A DNA stretch of 64,000 bases, from contig JALMQS010000887.1 of the NCBI GenBank assembly GCA_024734495.1, forward strand, positions 1,701,228-1,765,227, written 5' to 3'. The notes below the pieces were generated by a model. The model did no database searches. It was not told the DNA's origin and worked only from the letters and a program-made list of their open reading frames with translations. This document shows, one piece after another, positions 10,244 through 20,310 of the stretch. Source of the DNA: Forficula auricularia (Eukaryota > Arthropoda > Insecta > Dermaptera > Forficulidae). Positions within the stretch are counted from its first letter, which is position 1. The number at the start of each line of letters is the position of its first letter. A program made the translations under genes and the position numbers.

Positions 10244-10915
10244 AGGGTCCGGATCGATATGCACTAAAAAACAGCAAAATAATCAATTAAAAAGGCCGAA
10301 ATATGCACTAAAAATATGCATTTTAAAAGGAAATATGCATTTAAAATATGCATTATAAACCCATAATATTTAGTGCTTGATATTTTTTAATCCGACTCAA
10401 GGAACTGATAAAAGAAGAAATAGTCAATGAATTCAATCTAAAATTTAAAGAAATTCGGCTTTTTTCAATTTTTTTAGCATAATATAACAATTGGGTGATT
10501 TATTTCTCTTTAAAAATTTAAGAAAATTTTAAGAAACAATTGCAAATTATTTAATATAAAATTAATGTTATCAAAGTTTATTTTTAAAAGAAATTTAATA
10601 TTTATTTATTTATTTATTTTAGAATAATTTTCATAAAAAATATTATTTTAAAATAAATATATTTTAATTATTTCCTTAAATTTTCTTGATTTGTTTGACA
10701 GAGAGAGGGGGCGGGGCCAAAAAAGTTTTGAAACTTGTCGCCTACCCTCTCTGTCACTAAAATTTTCTTCAATTTTTTTGATTTGCCAATAAACGAGGGA
10801 CAAAAATCAAACAAATATGCAAAATATAGCTTAAATCGCAAAATATGCACTTAAACTCCAAAATATGCATTTATATGCAAAATAAGATTTCTCTGGGTGG
10901 GTCCTGATACGCTAA
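10244..10915. repeat. Element with reiterated AATATGCA words
   Basis: AATATGCA-type octamers occur about nine times in two clusters (10255-10365 and 10810-10885) around a TA-rich middle. Both clusters have a GGGTCC word on the outer side (about 10246 and 10899). This looks like a single repeat element of unknown class. No ORF with recognisable motifs. Confidence 0.4.
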
Positions 10916-11530
10916 AACGCCCAGATACAAAAGATTAGAAGGATAGAAATCAAGGTAAAAACATGCATTATATGCAAAATCCGAATCTTAAGAGTATCAT
11001 AAAAGAGAAACAAAGAGGTTGTCCTCTGCTTGTCTGCTAAGTAAGAACAACAATTTTCAATATCCACGCGATACTGATCGCATAAATAATAATTTTTCTT
11101 TAAAAATTCGCTTAGTTTGTACAATAAGTTTTTCATCTAAACAACAAATTTAATTAGTATAATAATAAACATTGATTTATATATTCTAGTCAATTTTCCG
11201 ATTTAATTTTATATTAATTTATATTTCCAAATGGAAATTTTATTGGAACTTAAAAAAGTATGGAATGATCTTCATTCATTTAAAAGTCGTTATTATAAAA
11301 GTTTTATTATAACTTTTATTACAAAGCATGAAAGGTAGGAAAAATATTAAAAAGTATTAAAATAAAAAAATACGAATTTCATTGCCAGTTTGACATAATA
11401 AAATTTTCTATATCTACCTATATACTTAAATATAAAGTCAAGCAGAAGGAAGAACTAATTAATATTTTATTATATGTTGTATTGTTTTGAAATTTTTACT
11501 TCTCATTTCAATGATTTAAAAACGGTAGCT
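10916..11530. other. No gene; fragment of the hammerhead-associated module
   Basis: At 10998-11090 the words AAAGAGAAACAAAGAG, TTGTCCTCTGCTTG and TTTTCAATATCCA match the module next to palindrome 6 (35308-35520). No hammerhead core is seen here. The rest is AT-rich without recognisable content. Confidence 0.4.
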
Positions 11531-11673
11531 ACTGTGGCAGATTTCTGCACAGGCGCACGAGGCGCGCCTGGGGCCTAATTCATAAATCAACGTGGCTTCA
11601 AAATTCAGCTCTGAAAATAAAAAAAATATATTATATTTAATTAATAATAAAAATAATTAATAATTTTGCAGTG
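11531..11673. mobile_element. Left part of hAT-like element split by the LTR insertion
   Basis: Begins CTGTGGCAGATTTCTGCAC and continues with GGCGCGCCTGGGGCC. The right part at 17458-17577 ends GCCGAATCCGCCACTG, roughly the inverse, with GGCCTCTCGAG and CGCCTGGGGCC words. Joined, they would form a MITE of about 260 bp with CAGTGGCGG-type ends. The LTR element lies exactly between them. Confidence 0.5.
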
Positions 11674-11925
11674 AGTCACGTCAGGATATTGTGTTATCTA
11701 TTCCCACGCTGAGAGAGTTACAGACTCAGCATTTATCTAGTATATAAAGACGGATGTCCAGTGGGAACATTAAGGCTTGTCTTAGGCTCGTTTTGATCAC
11801 ATTCGACTTGAGACCTCCAATCTCCAAGTATAACCTGTTGTATTTTAAATTCTACTTAATAAAACCAATTTATTCAAAATTCATATCGTTTTTTTTTGAA
11901 ATCTACGATACCGAAGAATAAAATT
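11674..11925 (+). repeat. 5' LTR
   Basis: 252 bp, starting AGTCACGTCAGGATATT and ending GAATAAAATT. Contains TATATAAAG near 11741, a likely core promoter, and AATAAA near 11860 and 11918 as possible polyadenylation signals. Matches the 3' LTR (17206-17457) except A/T in the word GAAATCTACG versus GAAAACTACG. Confidence 0.9.
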
Positions 11926-11943
11926 GGCGGCAGTCGGTAGGAC
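11925..11943 (+). other. Primer-binding site (serine-tRNA-like)
   Basis: TGGCGGCAGTCGGTAGGAC directly follows the 5' LTR. It resembles the complement of the 3' end of insect serine tRNA used by 17.6/297-type errantiviruses, with one extra G. This would prime minus-strand synthesis. Confidence 0.65.
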
Positions 11944-12764
11944 AAAACCCAAAAACCCCGGATTTCGGTAGGCCAAAACCTAAAATTTCGAAAGCCACTT
12001 TGGGAATCGCCCGACGTCCGTGTCGCAGTGCCAACGGACGGTCAGCTCTTAAGCTGTTTACTAGCGAAAAACCTATCATCGCCTTGCCACGACAACCCGT
12101 TGACAACCGTCAGCCAACCGCCAACCAAATTGGAGCGATAGGAAGCCACCAGCCTTAACGAGGAGTGGACTTCGAGCTGCGGGACATCATACAAATACTG
12201 AGGAAGATACAGCCGAAACTTCCCAAGGGCGCAGTCAGCATCGTCAGCGGAGAATACAACACAAAGGTTAGAAACGAACAGACATCCTTCCGGTCAACCG
12301 TACTGTTACACGGCCCATAAATTGAACGTTAAAACTAAATAAATAAATAAAATAATAAAATAATTGTGAAAGTTAAATAATAATACAAATAAATGTTAAA
12401 TAAAGAAATAAATAAAGGTTAATGCATGAAAAGTGAATAAATAATTGTTAAATAAATAAATAAAATAATGAAATAATCGTGAAAGCACAAAGTAATAATA
12501 CAAATAAATAAATAAAGGTTAATGCATGAAATAAAATAATTGTGAAAGTCGCAAATAAAGTACAAGTAAATGCAACGTAAAGTTAATGCACGAGTTGAAA
12601 CAAATATTAAAGTAAATTGAGATAAATGAATAAATAAATAATTGTTGAAATAAATAAAAAATAAGATTATAAATAAAATAATACTAATATAAAATAATAG
12701 TAATTGCTTTAGAAAGATTTAACAGATTTAAATAAATAATAAATAATTATAAAAAGAATAAACA
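11944..12764 (+). other. Errantivirus-like leader, low complexity in its second half
   Basis: Untranslated leader between primer site and gag. 11944-12320 is GC-richer. 12330-12760 is dominated by AAATAAATAA-type and GTTAATGCATGAA words repeated several times, probably from slippage. Packaging signals are expected here from family knowledge but cannot be pointed to. Confidence 0.55.
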
Positions 12765-15503
12765 ATGGCTACATTATCCCATTCCGAACTTTTAAAATTG
12801 ATTCCTAAATATAACGGTTCCCCTGAATTATTGGAGGAATTTATTGAAAATACTGAGGCGATAGTAAGAAATTTTAGTGAAGTCCCTATTGATCAACAAA
12901 ATTTAATTTTATTACATATCAAGAATCAAATAATAGGAGAAGCTAGACATAAAATATTAGGCCATCATGTCAGAAATTGGGATGAATTAGTAATCTTATT
13001 AAGAAACTTATTCAAATCGCCAAAGAATGAAAATACAATTAAAGTAGAATTATTTTCCCTAACGAATAAAAATCTAGGTATTGAGAAAAATTATGTAGAA
13101 ATAAACAAATTAATGACCCAGTATAATTCCCGAATAAACGCTAGAAATATTGAAACAGATATTAAAACCGAATTAATTAAAGAATTTTCTAAAGATGCCA
13201 CACAAATTTTTATAAAAACATTAAAGGAACCCACAGCAAGCCAGGTTTTAGCACAAAATCTAGGTTCAGTATACGAGGTTTATGAGTACATTCTCAATAG
13301 AACGAATGCACTAACAGTTGAGGGCAAACCAAAAATAAATAATAATAATTATAATAATACAAATTACAGAAATTTTCAACCTAGGAATTTTCAACCTAGA
13401 CAGAATTTTCAACCCAGACCCCATTTTCAAAATTATCAAAATGGTTATCAAAACTCAAATAATTATAGAAATTATAATAATTACAGGCCCCCACGTCCAC
13501 AATATTTTAATCAAACCCCAATGTCCACACAGACAATTCAGAATCAATCAGGTCAGGAAAGAAGAGAAAATCATTTTTTTAGGAAGAGGCCCCCGAGAGA
13601 ACGAACTCACATAACACCCCAAATTAATTATAATAATTTCGAATATAGGGACAGTATAAATGAAAAATCATCGTTACCATATTTAGAGTGGATGAATTTA
13701 AAAGTTTTAATAGATACAGGATCTACTGTAAACTTAATAAAACCAGAGATAGCTAATTTATATACAAAGTTTAAAGAGGATAATTTTATAAAATCTATTA
13801 ATGGGTCCAGGAAAATAACAGAATACACATATGTAAAATTTTTAGGAAAGGAATATATAAAAACATTAATAATTGATTTTCATAAGGACTTCGATATTTT
13901 AATAGGGTTAGACGCAATCAAAAAATTAGAATTTGCGTGGAATTTTAAGGATGACGAAATTACATACGAGAATAAGAAATATAAAGTCAAATATCATATT
14001 AACGAGTTAGATAAGAAATTTTCCCACAAAAGTGATGATACGAGCAGTGATTCACTTAGTAGCCTAGACAAAGAGGAAATAGTAGACGATATTGTAACAG
14101 AGCCCACAGATGTTAAAAAGAAATATGAACCCTTAGATAGAGGCGAGGATAGCGAAAATAAAGATAACAAACCATGGGAAAAATTAAAGAGTAAGATTAA
14201 TATTGAAAATAAGGTCAATAAACCTGAGATAAATAATAGAATAATTAATAAAAAATACGTAGGTAAGGAAAAGAATGTTAGCCAGTTAACGAAAACAAAA
14301 GATCAGATGTTAAGGGATGAAAAACTAATTCATCAACCCACACACAAAAGAGTAAAAATTAAAATTAGGAAAGAAATTAAAAATACCCCAGAGAGAGTTA
14401 ATTTATGTCAGTATTCACATAGGGTAAAAGATGGAAAAAATTCAGAGGGTAAAGTGTCATTGAACGATCAATCAATAAATAATTTAAAGTCGGATTTAAA
14501 ATATGAAGTACACATAAACGAAATGGAAATCGATGAAATCATAAATAATGAGTTAGAATCTATTTTAGCAACAGCGGGTGGTAGTCAAATTAATGAAGAT
14601 TTAGAAACAGCACATTCCGCAGAAGAATCCCCTGCAGCAGGAATAAAAATTCTCGAAAATGTAGCAATTAATATTTTCAAAAACCAAATTATTTTAGATT
14701 CACATGATAATGACACAAAAGTAGAAAAATTAAAATTATTCAATAATAAAAATAGATTAATGATTACAATAAATAAACAAGAAATAGATTTCGAACTGAC
14801 GAAAATATTACTAGAATATATACATAGCAAGGAAAAATTTTATATCTATTTTAAAGATGAAACATTATTTATTCCCTTAAATAATTTAATTCAGCAAACA
14901 TTCAATAGTTTAAATATTTACAAGTGTAGTAAGATTTTAGAAGATATTGAGGATTTAGAACACAGGCTAAAAATATTGAAAGATATTCATGAAGGTATAA
15001 CTAATCACAGAGGTATAGCCGAAAATTATTTAGAAATAAAAAGAAAATATTATTGGCCCGCAATAAAGAAAGATATTCAGAAATATATAAATAATTGTGA
15101 AATTTGTTTAAAGGCAAAATACGAGAGAAACCCAATTAAAAATATTAATAAAACTGAAACCCCGAGTAAACCATTTCAAATAGTGAATATAGATGTATTT
15201 GAGATATATAAAACTAAGTTCATAACAATGGTAGACCAATTTTCGAAATTTGTAGAAGTAATACATATAAAGAATTTAACAGCAGTTGAGATTGTTAGGA
15301 AAATAGAAAAAATATTTAGTAGACTTCCGTTACCCCAAAAAGTAATTACCGATGCCGGGAATGAATTCAATAATGAATTACTTAAAAGCTTTTGTAGAAC
15401 AAATAATATAGAAATCCACTATACATGCATCGAAAACCCAAAATCGAATTCCCCGATAGAGAGGGTACACTCTACTATTTTAGAACATTTTACAAATAAT
15501 TAA
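12765..15503 (+). CDS. Gag-protease-integrase fusion without RT/RNase H
   Basis: A 912-residue ORF starting at an ATG in good context (AACAATGG). Residues 1 to about 190 resemble gypsy/17.6-type Gag, followed by a low-complexity N/Y/F/Q/R-rich tail (about 195-265). A retroviral-type aspartic protease has DTGS at 317-320 and LIGLD near 379-383. Residues 400-640 are a charged linker with no RT motifs (no YxDD) and no RNase H. Integrase follows: HHCC zinc finger H742, H748, C778, C781, then catalytic D810, D863, E899 with 35 residues between the last two. A normal errantivirus Pol carries RT and RNase H of roughly 550 residues between protease and integrase. The frame stays open across the missing part, so the fusion may be translatable. 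The integrase is cut short by a frameshift near 15490. Confidence 0.85.
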   Translation: MATLSHSELLKLIPKYNGSPELLEEFIENTEAIVRNFSEVPIDQQNLILLHIKNQIIGEARHKILGHHVRNWDELVILLRNLFKSPKNENTIKVELFSLTNKNLGIEKNYVEINKLMTQYNSRINARNIETDIKTELIKEFSKDATQIFIKTLKEPTASQVLAQNLGSVYEVYEYILNRTNALTVEGKPKINNNNYNNTNYRNFQPRNFQPRQNFQPRPHFQNYQNGYQNSNNYRNYNNYRPPRPQYFNQTPMSTQTIQNQSGQERRENHFFRKRPPRERTHITPQINYNNFEYRDSINEKSSLPYLEWMNLKVLIDTGSTVNLIKPEIANLYTKFKEDNFIKSINGSRKITEYTYVKFLGKEYIKTLIIDFHKDFDILIGLDAIKKLEFAWNFKDDEITYENKKYKVKYHINELDKKFSHKSDDTSSDSLSSLDKEEIVDDIVTEPTDVKKKYEPLDRGEDSENKDNKPWEKLKSKINIENKVNKPEINNRIINKKYVGKEKNVSQLTKTKDQMLRDEKLIHQPTHKRVKIKIRKEIKNTPERVNLCQYSHRVKDGKNSEGKVSLNDQSINNLKSDLKYEVHINEMEIDEIINNELESILATAGGSQINEDLETAHSAEESPAAGIKILENVAINIFKNQIILDSHDNDTKVEKLKLFNNKNRLMITINKQEIDFELTKILLEYIHSKEKFYIYFKDETLFIPLNNLIQQTFNSLNIYKCSKILEDIEDLEHRLKILKDIHEGITNHRGIAENYLEIKRKYYWPAIKKDIQKYINNCEICLKAKYERNPIKNINKTETPSKPFQIVNIDVFEIYKTKFITMVDQFSKFVEVIHIKNLTAVEIVRKIEKIFSRLPLPQKVITDAGNEFNNELLKSFCRTNNIEIHYTCIENPKSNSPIERVHSTILEHFTNN

Positions 15504-15768
15504 CCAGAATATAGAATTTAAAAATTATAATATAAAAAGAAAAATGAATTTAATAGTGAAAGCGTATAATAATACTATTCATTCAACAATAGGAAAAAGT
15601 CCGTTTGAAGTTTTATATGGGAGAGATAATTTACAAATAAATAACGAAATAATAGATTCGGAAGTAATAAATCAGTATAGTCAGGAAAAAGACTTAATGT
15701 TTAAATTAATTAAAACAAATATTGAAAATAAGAAAAAGGAGGTCAGGAGAGAAAAACCCCTCTAAGTT
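15504..15768 (+). pseudogene. Integrase C-terminal part, out of frame
   Basis: Continuation of the integrase after a frame change close to 15490. It includes the block YNNTIHSTIGKSPFEVLYG, typical of the region after the catalytic glutamate in gypsy-type integrases. It ends at a stop near 15765. The break is a small indel rather than a large deletion. Whether another copy has the intact frame cannot be seen here. Confidence 0.75.
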
Positions 15769-16160
15769 ACCTAATACTTTATTTTTGAAAAGAAGAAAAG
15801 AAAGCCTAAGGGAACACCAAATTTTTCAGAAATTAGACTTAAAGAATATGATCAAATTTTAGGAAAAATAAAAGACAGGAGTGGATGGACGAGGATAGGC
15901 AACACTATGATTATATTCTATCCAAATTAACAAAAAAATCAAAAGGGAATTACAATCGCAGAATAATCTAATATTAAAATCAAATAAAGAGCTTATATTA
16001 GAATTAAATCGAAAAATTCACGAAATAAGTATAAATGAAAAAATATTTTTGGAAACTAGGAACGAATTTGTTAATAATAAAATATTAACAGAGATTCTCT
16101 TAACACACTTGAAACCATTTATTGAATTAATAGACTCAAATCCAGGTAGCTCTCACTTTC
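15769..16160 (+). pseudogene. Pol 3' end remnant
   Basis: Short open stretches in changing frames rich in K, E, N and I, for example around 15940-16140. Position and composition fit the poorly conserved end of pol, or the start of env, in an errantivirus. No firm motif is visible and several indels or stops interrupt it. Confidence 0.4.
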
Positions 16161-16440
16161 TGTAATTTTCCACATCCTACACGGAAGTATAATTTTTCGT
16201 TTTTAGAGATTTAAAACGCCTAGTTGATAATTGCTCAAATCAAAATAAAATTCGTACAAAATTTTCGGGAAGCCACACAGTTCGTGAAACCAATTTGCCA
16301 AAATTGTACCAATCCACTCGTAGACGTAATTTTAAAAATAACCTGAGTATATAAATACGAACGCATCAGTTGATTCAATTCATTCCTTTACCAATATTTT
16401 ATAATAAACAAAATTACATAATTAACGAAACAAAACAGGA
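16161..16440 (+). other. Pol-env interval without clear coding
   Basis: No open frame of note. TATATAAATACG occurs near 16349 and could be a promoter-like word, but this is weak evidence. Confidence 0.3.
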
Positions 16441-17151
16441 CCTCATTAAAAATAAATAACGAATTAAGTACCGCCAGAAATTGTTTATTCCCTAATGAAA
16501 TTTATTATTGCAAAATATCAAACTTTAAAATAAGTCCATGCATTTGCGGACTTATCGAAGAAAATAAGATTGAACATTGTAGATTATATAAATTAAAATT
16601 TTACCCTGGAATGCGTATAATTCCTGATACAAATAATATAATCATCTTTATAAGAAATAATGAAACAACCTTACTAGAATGTAAAAACTTATCAAAAATA
16701 TTTGTATAATGGCGTGTATCTAGTGAAAAATAATGATTGTACAATAAATAGTAACAAAATAATTACCTATGAAAAAATTCAGAAATTTAGTGATTTACCT
16801 GTGCCTAAAATAATTATAAAGCCAGAATTAATAGACAATAAAAGTGAAGTGTCAGTGATTAATTTTAATGATTTGAAAATAAAGCAAATAGACGAAGTAG
16901 ACTTGAATTTATGGCCTAGCCATCAAAATCAATATATAATAGTAATAATCATAATCATAATAATATTGTTAATTATATTGTACGTATTAAATAAATATAA
17001 AATAAAAATTGTTGATATAATTAAATGTAATAAATTAAGAAATAATATGGATTGTAATGATATAAATAATGATTGTTCAAATGATTGTAATATAAATAAT
17101 ATGAATTCAAATGATTGTAATCCAAATAACAATGTAAACTCGATATTTTAA
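16441..17151 (+). pseudogene. Env-like remnant with transmembrane segment
   Basis: Two frame-shifted pieces. The first (about 16441-16708) has several cysteines (CKI, CICGLI, ECKNL spacing). The second (about 16698-17151) ends with a hydrophobic run at about 16933-16985 coding mostly I, V and L, followed by a basic stretch and an N/D/C-rich tail. A single C-terminal membrane anchor close to the 3' LTR fits the envelope-like third ORF of errantiviruses. The N-terminal two thirds, including any cleavage site or fusion segment, is not present as an open frame. Non-functional in this copy. Confidence 0.6.
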
Positions 17152-17190
17152 ATTGTGAAGAAATTTCATATAAACATAATGAAATTTCTC

Positions 17191-17205
17191 CCCGGAGGAA
17201 GGAGG
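17191..17205 (+). other. Polypurine tract
   Basis: CCCGGAGGAAGGAGG lies directly before the 3' LTR start (17206). Its purine-rich part is the expected plus-strand primer. Confidence 0.75.
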
Positions 17206-17457
17206 AGTCACGTCAGGATATTGTGTTATCTATTCCCACGCTGAGAGAGTTACAGACTCAGCATTTATCTAGTATATAAAGACGGATGTCCAGTGGGAAC
17301 ATTAAGGCTTGTCTTAGGCTCGTTTTGATCACATTCGACTTGAGACCTCCAATCTCCAAGTATAACCTGTTGTATTTTAAATTCTACTTAATAAAACCAA
17401 TTTATTCAAAATTCATATCGTTTTTTTTTGAAAACTACGATACCGAAGAATAAAATT
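17206..17457 (+). repeat. 3' LTR
   Basis: 252 bp, same ends and length as the 5' LTR with one visible base difference. It is followed by AGTG, the second copy of the 4-bp target duplication. Confidence 0.9.
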
Positions 17458-17577
17458 AGTGTTCCCTAAATTACATTGACAAATGAACGGTAAGGTGTAG
17501 GGTAGTGAAAATATTTAGAGGGGGCCTCAAAATTGAATTCCGCCTGGGGCCTCTCGAGTGCCGAATCCGCCACTGGG
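17458..17577. mobile_element. Right part of hAT-like element split by the LTR insertion
   Basis: Complement of the left part at 11531-11673: ends GCCGAATCCGCCACTG and has CGCCTGGGGCCTCTCGAG inside. This older element was the target of the LTR insertion. Confidence 0.5.
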
Positions 17578-17587
17578 TGTCGGCATA

Positions 17588-17630
17588 TTACTGGATAAAA
17601 GGAAAATTTCTCCCGAAACGTTTGGATTTT
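17588..17630 (+). ncRNA. Decayed hammerhead-like motif
   Basis: CTGGATA (17594-17600) stands where CTGANGA would be, followed by GG...CTCCC and an intact GAAACGTT. The core A6 is replaced, so it should be dead. The spacing and the CCCGAAACGTT word link it to the same family. Confidence 0.3.
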
Positions 17631-17811
17631 TAATAAACAATTTAAGCTATGTTGTAGTTAAGAACTTTTCCTAAGGGAGCAGCCGGGCAGCTGATTAGCC
17701 ACCACAAGGTTTCAATTTCGATAATCCGATTAGAGATCAACTAACTTTTTAGTAGAATTGACAGATTTTGGAAGTAACGACATAATTTAATGAGAAATAT
17801 ATAAGGGGCCG

Positions 17812-18125
17812 TACTTAAATTACCTAACAAATTTAAGGGCGGAGGGGTTCAAATCAGATTATTACAGGGGAGGGGATCCTTCAATTATAGAGGAGGCGAT
17901 TAGGATAATAATAGTTTATTAGTATAAAAATTGTAATTGTTAAATTAACAGCTATCATTATTAGAAATCAATTAAGGGGCCGTACTTAAATTACGTAACA
18001 AATTTAAGGGCGGGGGCTCAAATGGGATTGTTACTATTTGTTATGGTACGGGGAGGAGGTACTTCAATGTCTCTACGTAATTTATCGAAATAAATATAAA
18101 ATTTTCTGGTGATTAATAAAAAAAT
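17812..18125 (+). mobile_element. Two left-end fragments of the GGGGCCGTACTTAAATTA element
   Basis: One end fragment at 17812-17875, then a flank matching 5158-5251, then a second end at 17973-18125 matching the first 150 bp of 5252-5855. Both right ends are missing. The second fragment stops about 115 bp before the LINE. Confidence 0.6.
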
Positions 18126-18317
18126 TTTAATTAAATTAAGATATTTTTATTTTAAATTTTGAAATAATATTCAAATAATTTTTCAAATTTCATTTTTTTC
18201 ATTTCATATAAATGAATTTTTATTTAGTTATTAATAAGATTATTTATTCAAATCAATAATATACTTCTGTGGCTTGGGCCCGTAGCCCGAGTCCCTGTGG
18301 TCGCCAGCCTTTTGGCT

Positions 18318-18815
18318 AATGGTCCTGAAATTTTCACATTTATCCGCGCCTGTCTTTTTGGGAAGTGTGACTATTTTGTTTTTTTCGAAATCTTTTGGGA
18401 TGATTCCCAATTTATAGATTTTGCTAATTAGTTCAAAAAGTTTGTCACGTGCCTTTTCTCCAGAGTTCTTTAGGATTTCAGCTTGTATATTGTCTATTCC
18501 GGGTCCTCTATTATTTTTTAGTTCCTTCAAAGCTGTCTCGAATTCTGACCTGAGTATGGGGTCTCCTAATTCGTTTTCGTCCACAGATTCTTCTTCTTCT
18601 ATTGGGTTCATTGTTTTTTCTTCTCCATAGAGTTCTTCTAGGTGTTCCTTCCATCTATTTGCCTGTTCGTTTTCGTTTAGAATAATGTGGCCTCCTTTAT
18701 CTCTTATGTTCTTGCTTTTTGGCTTGTCTTCTTGAAAATTTCTTTTTATTGCCCTATAGGCTACATCAACTTTTCCCAATACTAGATTTTCGTTGACTTC
18801 TTTACATTTTCTTGA
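18318..18815 (-). pseudogene. RT domain fragment of the RTE LINE
   Basis: Carries KNNRGPGIDNIQAEILK, typical of the start of RTE reverse transcriptase (fingers region), followed by KIYKLGIIPKDF and LPKKTGADKCENFRTIS. The protein leaves the RT pattern right after FRTIS, where the rest of the palm domain with its YADD active site should follow. A frame break separates it from the endonuclease ORF near 18815-18830. No catalytic RT activity is possible. Confidence 0.75.
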
Positions 18816-18816
18816 A

Positions 18817-20040
18817 TCATTTTTCTTTTGCTTTTCTACATTCTCTTATAACTTTCCATCTTAATTTTTTATATGTTTCTTTCCCTTCTTCGTCTTTTCT
18901 GTTCTTAAATTTTCTTCGTTCGTCAATCAGTTGCAGTATTTCGTCTGTTACCCATGGCTTTTTAATTTCGTTTTTCTTTGATTGAAGGACTTCGTTAGCT
19001 GTTTCGGTCAGGCTTGATTTCATGTCATTCCATTCTTGTTCGATTTCATCTTCTTTATTATTTGTGTGTGTTTTTTCTTCCAGTTTCTTATTCATTACGT
19101 TTTCGAAGAGTTTTTGGGTTTCCTTATTTTTTAATTTAGATATATCCCAGTTTTTTCGCGACCGCCCCTTTTTTATTAGTTTTTTAAATTTTAGTTGGCA
19201 TTTCATCGCAATTAGATTGTGATCACTAGCTATATCAGCCCCAGGATAACTTTTGCAGTCCTTTAATTGATTTCTGAATCTTTGTCTGACTAATATGTAA
19301 TCTATTTGAAATCTCCCCTTGTCTAACGGCATTTTCCACGTGTAGATCCTTCTTGGATGGTGTTGGAAGAGTGTGTTTGCTACTACTAGACTGTGCTTAC
19401 TGCAAAATTCAATTAATCTTTCGCCCCTTTCATTCCTATTTCCTAGACCGTGTTCGCCCACCACTTTTCCTTCTTTGCCTTTTCCTACTCTTGCATTCCA
19501 ATCCCCCATAATTATTAAATTTTCATCCCCTTTAACGCGCTTCATCAGGTTTTCAATTTGTTCGTACATTTCTTCTATATCTTGGTCCTCATATGATGTA
19601 GTAGGCATGTATACCTGGATTATCACAGTATCTTTCGGTTTCGAATCCACTGTAATCATAACAATCCTTTCGCTTACCTGTAGATAATTCTTTACCCTTT
19701 GCCCTATTTTTTTATTCATAATAATGCCCACTCCTGCCCTCCCATTCTGCCCCCCCGTGTGAATGATTCTATGGCTGTTTTCGAACCAAAAATCTCCCTC
19801 TTCTGGATATCTCATTTCACTAATCCCAATAATGTCCAATTTGTGTCTATCCATTTCCCGCTTTAAATTCACTAGTTTATCGTCTCCCCTTAGCGTCTTA
19901 ACATTCCACGCTCCGACTCGTAGAAAGTCATTATTTATTTTTCCCTTTATGATGGTCTCTCCTCGGGTAGCCCCTTCCCGGAGATCCGAACGAGGGGCTA
20001 GTTTACCTCCGGAATTCTTTACTCGAAGAGAAATCGTCAT
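18817..20040 (-). pseudogene. RTE-type endonuclease ORF
   Basis: 407 codons with an apurinic-type endonuclease that nicks target DNA for target-primed reverse transcription. Catalytic and metal-binding positions are visible: N46 in WNVKTL, E75 in ISEMRY, D180 and N182 in MGDWNAR, and D273-H274 in ASDHN. The order and the SYPGADIASDHN block are typical of RTE-clade LINEs and of host proteins described as craniofacial-development-protein-2-like, which are usually RTE copies. The endonuclease looks intact although the RT behind it is broken, so the stretch is classed as pseudogene. Confidence 0.8.
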
Positions 20041-20310
20041 GTTGCATATTCTCGGGATTTGTAATGTGGTGGTTTCCCGTTGCCTTCCACATGTTGAAGA
20101 GAAGAAAAATGAAAAAGGAAATCAACTCCTAGCCCTCGAAAACCTAATAGCGTCGGAGTCGGTAAAAAAAAAAACAAGAGTTGGCCAAGGGAGGCCGTAT
20201 AGGAGAGAGAAAAAGAGAAGCCTGACACAAGTAAGTGGAAGCAATGTCAGACTTAGCTCGGATAACCCCGTGGTCGCAATCCACGTACTCATCAGAAATG
20301 AGTTCCTGAG

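Larger units (their letters stand above)
11674..17457 (+). mobile_element. Errantivirus-like LTR retroelement lacking reverse transcriptase
   Basis: A complete LTR-to-LTR element of 5784 bp with 252-bp LTRs that differ at one visible position, and a 4-bp duplication AGTG on both sides (11670-11673, 17458-17461). It therefore inserted recently. LTRs starting AGT, a serine-tRNA-like primer site, a gypsy/17.6-type Gag and an env-like 3' region place it with the insect errantiviruses of the Ty3/gypsy group. The internal region has Gag, protease and integrase in one frame but no RT or RNase H, and the 3' part is broken. Movement would need enzymes supplied by another element. Confidence 0.85.
18240..20310 (-). 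mobile_element. RTE-type LINE with internal deletion
   Basis: Minus-strand non-LTR retroelement. The 5' side (near 20310) has a leader with the word GTGGTGGTTTCCCGTTGCC (20064-20082, plus strand), similar to leaders of RTE/BovB-type elements as I recall them. An endonuclease ORF follows, then only the first part of RT, then a short tail near 18240-18310 (GGGACTCGGGCTACGGGCC on the minus strand) of the kind found at RTE 3' ends. Most of RT is gone while both ends remain, unlike the usual 5' truncation of LINEs. Confidence 0.7.
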
